Origin: NORP240 sp965222175
Lineage (GTDB): Bacteria > Pseudomonadota > Gammaproteobacteria > Pseudomonadales > Pseudohongiellaceae
DNA: 64,000 nucleotides
Assembly (NCBI GenBank): GCA_965222175.1
Contig: OZ244938.1
Coordinates: forward strand, 3,534,001-3,598,000
Direction: 5' to 3'
Shown: one piece after another, positions 59,807-64,000 of the stretch
How positions within the stretch are numbered: position 1 is the stretch's first letter
How the letters are laid out: every line of letters starts with the position of its first letter
The notes under the pieces: model-generated
What the model was told of the DNA's origin: nothing
Databases searched by the model: none
Seen by the model: the letters and a program-made list of their open reading frames with translations, nothing else
Program-made: the position numbers and the translations under genes

Positions 59807-61186
59807 ATGATGAAAGCAGTCAGATTGATAAACGTGTCCCAACCGTTCACCGTTTTTGTCTTCGTTATTCTGCTTGTACTCTGCAGACCCGTTTCGGCCG
59901 AACTTGGCCCCCCGGAAAAAGATGAGCTCACTTTCGGATTTATCAAGCTGACAGACATGGCGCCTCTGGCCGTGGCCTATGAACTCGGCTACTTCGAAGA
60001 TGAAGGGCTGTACGTGACCATAGAGGCCCAGGCGAACTGGAAAGTTCTGCTCGACGGCGTTATCGATGGTCAGCTTGACGGGGCTCACATGCTGGCCGGA
60101 CAACCCCTGGCAGCGACTATCGGCTACGGTACCAAAGCTCACATTGTCACTCCATTCAGCATGGATCTGAATGGCAACGGGATTACCGTTGCCAATGAAA
60201 TATGGCAACAGATGAAGCCGCTTATTCCCCACGAAAATGGCAAACCTGTACACCCGATTAAAGCAGACTATCTCAAGCCGGTGGTTGACAGCTACCTCGA
60301 CCGTGGCGAGCCATTCAACATGGGCATGGTTTTCCCGGTATCCACACACAACTACGAGTTGCGTTACTGGCTGGCAGCCGGAGGGATTCATCCGGGCTAC
60401 TACGCACCACATCGAGGTGATACGTCGGGCATGCTGGAAGCCGATGTGCTCTTATCCGTCACCCCTCCACCGCAGATGCCGGCAACCCTGGAAGCAGGAA
60501 CTATTTTTGGATATTGCGTCGGTGAACCATGGAATCAACAGGCAGTCTTCAGGGGAATAGGAGTGCCGGTCATTACGGATTACGAGATCTGGAAGAATAA
60601 TCCGGAAAAGGTGTTCGGTATGACCAGGGAATTTACCGAACAGTTCCCAAATACCACCGTACGTATCGTCAAGGCACTGTTACGAGCTGCTCGATGGCTC
60701 GACGCAAATGATAACGCAAATCGCGATGAAGCCGTGGAGATGCTTTCACGACGGGAATATGTAGGTGCTGATCGTGACGTAATCGCCAACAGCATGACCG
60801 GAACGTTTGAATATGAAAAGGGTGACAAACGTGCCGTACCGGACTTTAACGTGTTCTTTCGCTACAACGCCACGTATCCCTATTATTCAGACGCTATCTG
60901 GTTCCTGACCCAGATGCGTCGCTGGGGACAGATTGCCGAGCCCCAATCTGATGACTGGTATTTTGAAACGGCCAGAGACGTTTATCGACCTGACCTCTAT
61001 CGGTTGGCTGCCGAAGAACTGATCGCCCAGGGTCTTTTTACCGACGAAGAGTTTCCCGACTTCGATTCGGAGACCGGATACCGTCCACCCCAGAAGGAAT
61101 TTCTGGATGGCGTGATTTTCGATGGGAGTCAACCAAACGACTACCTAAATTCGCTGGCAATCGGTCTGAAAGACGAAATTCTGTAG
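59807..61186 (+). CDS. nrtA: Nitrate ABC transporter substrate-binding protein
   Basis: A 459-residue exported binding protein (signal peptide VFVFVILLVLCRPVSA). The mature part follows NrtA/CmpA: DELTFGFIKLTDMAPLAVAY, GYFEDEGLYVTIEAQANWKV, LDGVIDGQLDGAHMLAGQPL, FSMDLNGNGITVAN, FGYCVGEPWNQQAVFRG. It delivers nitrate (possibly nitrite or cyanate) to the NrtB/NrtD importer. It is the first gene of the operon after the regulated leader. AGGT precedes the double ATG start at 59807/59810. Confidence 0.94.
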   Translation: MMKAVRLINVSQPFTVFVFVILLVLCRPVSAELGPPEKDELTFGFIKLTDMAPLAVAYELGYFEDEGLYVTIEAQANWKVLLDGVIDGQLDGAHMLAGQPLAATIGYGTKAHIVTPFSMDLNGNGITVANEIWQQMKPLIPHENGKPVHPIKADYLKPVVDSYLDRGEPFNMGMVFPVSTHNYELRYWLAAGGIHPGYYAPHRGDTSGMLEADVLLSVTPPPQMPATLEAGTIFGYCVGEPWNQQAVFRGIGVPVITDYEIWKNNPEKVFGMTREFTEQFPNTTVRIVKALLRAARWLDANDNANRDEAVEMLSRREYVGADRDVIANSMTGTFEYEKGDKRAVPDFNVFFRYNATYPYYSDAIWFLTQMRRWGQIAEPQSDDWYFETARDVYRPDLYRLAAEELIAQGLFTDEEFPDFDSETGYRPPQKEFLDGVIFDGSQPNDYLNSLAIGLKDEIL

Positions 61187-61233
61187 TTCGATGTATTTCG
61201 CTGCAGAGCGCCCCGGGACAAGGAGACAGAGCA

Positions 61234-62232
61234 ATGGCAGACACATCGGTAATTCAGGCGACCTTTTCCAGATCGTCGGCCTGGAACGTCAAAGTCAACA
61301 CCGCACTCACTCGCAGTTTGAAAACTATTTCTCTGTCGGTGATGGGTATCCTGGCGTTCCTGCTGGTATGGCAGGCTTCGGCAAACAATATCGAAACATC
61401 CCTGGGTCAGTTTCCCGGTCCGGTGCAGGTCTGGGAACAGGTGCAGAATCTTGTCGAAGACTACCAGCGGGAAAAAGAACGTGAGACCGCTTTTTACCAG
61501 CGCCTGGACGAGAGAAACCAGGCCAGACTGGCGGAGAATCCTGATGCAGAGGTTCGCTGGCGCGAATACACCGGCTCTCCCACTTTCATCGAACAGGTAA
61601 TCACCAGCCTGTTGACAGTCGCATTCGGTTTTACCATTGCAACTGCGATAGCGGTTCCGTTGGGTATTGTGTGTGGTCTGAGTGATTCACTGTATACCGC
61701 AATAAATCCAATAATTCAGATATTCAAACCAGTATCGCCGCTGGCCTGGCTGCCGCTGGTAACCATGGTGGTAAGTGCGCTCTATATTTCGGAAGAGCCA
61801 TTTTTTGACAAAGCGTTTCTAAATTCGGCGATAACAGTTGCACTCTGCTGCCTGTGGCCAACGGTCATCAACACTATCGTTGGCGTCACCTCGGTAAACA
61901 GGGATCTTGTCAACGTTAGCAGAGTAATCCAGTTGTCTCCCTTCAAACACATACAGAAAATCGTTATTCCTTCGGCCATACCAATGATTTTTACCGGAAT
62001 GCGGCTGTCCCTGGCAACCGGCTGGATGGTACTGATTGCAGCGGAGATGCTTGCTCAAAACCCAGGACTGGGCAAGTTTATCTGGGACGAGTTCCAGAAC
62101 GGCAGCTCAGATTCAATGGGCCGTATCATGGTAGCAGTACTGGTCATCGGACTGATTGGTTTCGCGCTGGACAAGTTAATGCTGCTGCTGCAACGCAAGG
62201 CAAGCTGGGACAAGCAATCGGTAATGCGGTAG
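61234..62232 (+). CDS. nrtB: Nitrate ABC transporter permease
   Basis: A 332-residue inner-membrane permease with AAGGAG before ATG 61234. About six TM helices. The cytoplasmic EAA loop region reads NVSRVIQLSPFKHIQKIVIPSAIP, as in the SsuC/NrtB family. Segments PVSPLAWLPLVTMVV and GWMVLIAAEMLAQNPGLGKFIWDEFQ are typical. Between TM1 and TM2 there is a charged insert of about 40 residues (YQREKERETAFYQRLDERNQ). Part of the nrt operon. Confidence 0.94.
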   Translation: MADTSVIQATFSRSSAWNVKVNTALTRSLKTISLSVMGILAFLLVWQASANNIETSLGQFPGPVQVWEQVQNLVEDYQREKERETAFYQRLDERNQARLAENPDAEVRWREYTGSPTFIEQVITSLLTVAFGFTIATAIAVPLGIVCGLSDSLYTAINPIIQIFKPVSPLAWLPLVTMVVSALYISEEPFFDKAFLNSAITVALCCLWPTVINTIVGVTSVNRDLVNVSRVIQLSPFKHIQKIVIPSAIPMIFTGMRLSLATGWMVLIAAEMLAQNPGLGKFIWDEFQNGSSDSMGRIMVAVLVIGLIGFALDKLMLLLQRKASWDKQSVMR

Positions 62233-62242
62233 GAGAATGAAA

Positions 62243-63091
62243 ATGAGAGCATATCTCGAAATCAGCAATGTAAGCATGGAATTCAAATCCGAAAGCGGAA
62301 TTTTCCGCGCCCTGAATGAAGTAAACCTCAAGATTGATAAAGGCGAATTTATCTCGCTGATTGGCCACTCCGGCTGCGGTAAATCAACCGTACTCAACAT
62401 GGTCGCCGGTCTGCTCAATGCCTCGGAGGGCGGGGTCATTCTGGAAGGCAGGGAAGTGAATACACCGGGGCCGGATCGGGCGGTGGTATTTCAGAATCAC
62501 GCACTGCTGCCGTGGATGACCGTTTTCGAAAATGTCGAACTGGCGGTCAAACAGGTTTTCAAGGGTAGAAAAACCAGGGCCGAGATGCAGGACTGGATTG
62601 TCCACAACCTGGAGTTGGTGCACATGGGTCACGCCCTGAAAAAAATGCCCCATGAAATTTCAGGAGGCATGAAGCAGCGGGTGGGAATTGCCCGTTGCCT
62701 GGCGATGCAGCCCAAGGTGCTACTGATGGACGAACCCTTCGGCGCCCTGGATGCACTGACGCGGGCACACCTGCAGGATTCCCTGATGGAGATTCAGCAT
62801 CGCCAGGATAATACCGTCATCATGATTACCCATGATGTCGATGAGGCGGTACTGCTGTCAGATCGCATCGTTATGATGACCAATGGCCCTGAAGCCACCA
62901 TCGGACAAGTACTGGACGTTGACCTTGCGCGGCCGCGAGACCGGCTGGAATTATCGGAAAGCCAGGCATTCAACCAATTGCGACAACAGGTTCTTCGATT
63001 CCTTTATGACAAGCAGAAAATCCCGTCGGTAACGAAAAAACGGGAGTACACCGGGAAAGACCGTGTGGAATCCAGCGGCAGGGCGGCCTGA
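62243..63091 (+). CDS. nrtD: Nitrate ABC transporter ATP-binding protein
   Basis: About 282 residues. ATG 62243 is preferred to ATG 62237 because AGGAG lies seven bases before it. Walker A GHSGCGKSTVLNMVAGLL, Q-loop VFQNHALLPWMTVFENV, signature ISGGMKQRVGIARCLA, Walker B VLLMDEPFGALDALTR and MITHDVDEAVLL are intact. There is no NrtA-like C-terminal domain, so it is the NrtD form rather than NrtC. It drives nitrate uptake through NrtB. The next gene starts 3 bp after its stop. Confidence 0.94.
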   Translation: MRAYLEISNVSMEFKSESGIFRALNEVNLKIDKGEFISLIGHSGCGKSTVLNMVAGLLNASEGGVILEGREVNTPGPDRAVVFQNHALLPWMTVFENVELAVKQVFKGRKTRAEMQDWIVHNLELVHMGHALKKMPHEISGGMKQRVGIARCLAMQPKVLLMDEPFGALDALTRAHLQDSLMEIQHRQDNTVIMITHDVDEAVLLSDRIVMMTNGPEATIGQVLDVDLARPRDRLELSESQAFNQLRQQVLRFLYDKQKIPSVTKKREYTGKDRVESSGRAA

Positions 63092-63094
63092 CGA

Positions 63095-64000
63095 ATGGCC
63101 AGATTGGTAATAGTTGGCGCGGGAATGGCGACAGCCCGTCTGGTTTCCGAACTGGTTGACTGCGGGGCGGATTACCAGATTGAAATTATCGGCGAAGAAC
63201 CAATGCCCAGCTACAATCGCATCCTGCTGTCGTCATTGCTTTCCGGTGACAAAACCGAGGCTGAACTGACGTTGCTCGACAATGACTGGTACGCGGAACA
63301 GGGTATCCGCCTGTGCACCGGCGAAGCCGTTACCGGTATCGACAGGCAGTCACGTACTTTTATCACCAGTACCGGAAGATCAGGCAAGTATGACAAGCTC
63401 GTGCTTGCCACAGGATCACAACCGTATCTTCCCCCGATTCCGGGAAGCGATGCTCCAGGAGTCCTGACGTTTCGCAATTTCCAGGACCTTAAGGAAATTC
63501 GCGCAGCAGCCCGTTCCGGTAGCAAGGCAGTGATAATCGGTGGTGGCCTGTTAGGTCTCGAAGCAGCCACCGGCTTATTGAATCTGGGTTGCGAAGTCAT
63601 CGTCATTAATCGCGAGGCCCGACTGATGCCACGTCAGCTGGATGATGCCGGCGCCAGGATACTGCAAGGTGCACTGACCAGGCGCGGCATGGCATTTCGT
63701 CTGGGGGTCATTCCCGAGCAAATTGAAAGCGGACAACGATACCCCAGGGCTGTCACCCTATCATCGGGAGAACGGCTGGATTGTGAATTGCTGTTGGTCG
63801 CTGCCGGCGTGGTACCCAATAAACAACTGGCGGAACGCTCGGGCATTTCCTGTGCACGGGGTGTCCTGGTCGACGACCGCCTGGCCACATCAGACCGGAA
63901 TATCTTTGCATTGGGCGAGTGCTGCGAAATGAATGGCCAGCTGTTTGGCCTGGTCGCTCCAATTTACCAACAGGCCCGCGTGTTGGCGGCAAACCTGGCC
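63095..64000 (+). CDS. NirB-type FAD/NAD(P)H oxidoreductase, 5' part (runs off window)
   Basis: 302 codons from ATG 63095 to the window edge with no stop. It begins MARLVIVGAGMATARLVSEL, an FAD-binding GxGxxxxR/E motif. It then shows PSYNRILLSSLLSGDK, LVLATGSQPYLPPIPG and AVIIGGGLLGLEAATGLLNLG (second GxGxxG, for NAD(P)H), with LLVAAGVVPNKQLAERSGI and NIFALGECCEMNGQLFGLVAP. This is the N-terminal module of NirB-type assimilatory nitrite reductase, the next step after nitrate uptake. A free-standing FAD oxidoreductase serving nitrate reductase is also possible. The siroheme and Fe-S parts, if present, lie outside the window. Confidence 0.88.
   Translation, partial: MARLVIVGAGMATARLVSELVDCGADYQIEIIGEEPMPSYNRILLSSLLSGDKTEAELTLLDNDWYAEQGIRLCTGEAVTGIDRQSRTFITSTGRSGKYDKLVLATGSQPYLPPIPGSDAPGVLTFRNFQDLKEIRAAARSGSKAVIIGGGLLGLEAATGLLNLGCEVIVINREARLMPRQLDDAGARILQGALTRRGMAFRLGVIPEQIESGQRYPRAVTLSSGERLDCELLLVAAGVVPNKQLAERSGISCARGVLVDDRLATSDRNIFALGECCEMNGQLFGLVAPIYQQARVLAANLA

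Overview
The window looks like a chromosomal segment of a free-living, probably aquatic, aerobic gammaproteobacterium. Evidence for that placement (inference) is the tesA/ybbA/ybbP-type divergent locus, nhaR, the long Vibrio-type purC, a TIGR02444-type protein, a TonB-dependent receptor followed by a TPR-sulfotransferase, two haloalkane dehalogenases, and a Pseudomonas-like assimilatory nitrate locus. No rRNA, tRNA, CRISPR array or complete insertion sequence was seen.

Layout. 0-4 kb: 3' part of a TonB-dependent receptor and a TPR-sulfotransferase. 4-14.5 kb: an accessory stretch with a SLOG-like/four-TM protein, a secreted C-type-lectin-like protein and a TIR-TM-TPR protein, all on the minus strand; then a stand-alone glutamine-amidotransferase-like protein, a TIGR02444 protein, a tandem helix-turn-helix regulator broken by an 8-bp repeat, and a small AT-rich secreted protein. 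14.8-29.7 kb: mostly housekeeping genes (ubiX, PPi-phosphofructokinase, pdxH, MORN protein, fructosamine kinase, an ABC exporter pair opposite tesA, PAP2 phosphatase, pdxJ, an alpha/beta hydrolase, bcp, cobB, a YyaL-type thioredoxin-fold protein). 30-46 kb: transporters and detoxification-type enzymes (MFS, two haloalkane dehalogenases, metallo-beta-lactamase fold protein, two GSTs, OFA-type MFS, lipoprotein phosphatase, soluble sugar dehydrogenase), then a surE remnant, purC and nhaR. 46-51 kb: an unfamiliar set consisting of a small basic-tailed protein, an ATP-grasp protein, a PP-loop protein with a Cys cluster, and a cyanophycin-synthetase-like Mur ligase. 51.2-52.4 kb: an acidic secreted protein of unknown role.

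52.4-64 kb is a nitrogen-assimilation region: formate/nitrite-family channel, cyanase (with a one-base frameshift), PP2C-kinase fusion, outer-membrane porin, NasT-type ANTAR antiterminator, NasS-type nitrate sensor, the NrtA/NrtB/NrtC-D nitrate ABC transporter, and the start of a NirB-type FAD oxidoreductase that runs off the window. Three transcription units here (channel, porin, nrtA) each carry the same leader architecture: a sigma-54 -24/-12 promoter, then a hexaloop hairpin with A at loop position 1 and G at position 4, whose 3' strand overlaps the 5' arm of an intrinsic terminator. This predicts two-layer control: NtrC/sigma-54 for nitrogen limitation and NasS/NasT antitermination for nitrate or nitrite. 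It is the best-supported multi-part result in the window.

Other points of interest are the TIR / SLOG-TM neighbourhood, the Mur ligase / PP-loop / ATP-grasp set, the reversible-looking 8-bp frameshift in the helix-turn-helix gene, a MITE-like dispersed repeat with three partial copies, and an unusual number of short intergenic tandem repeats.
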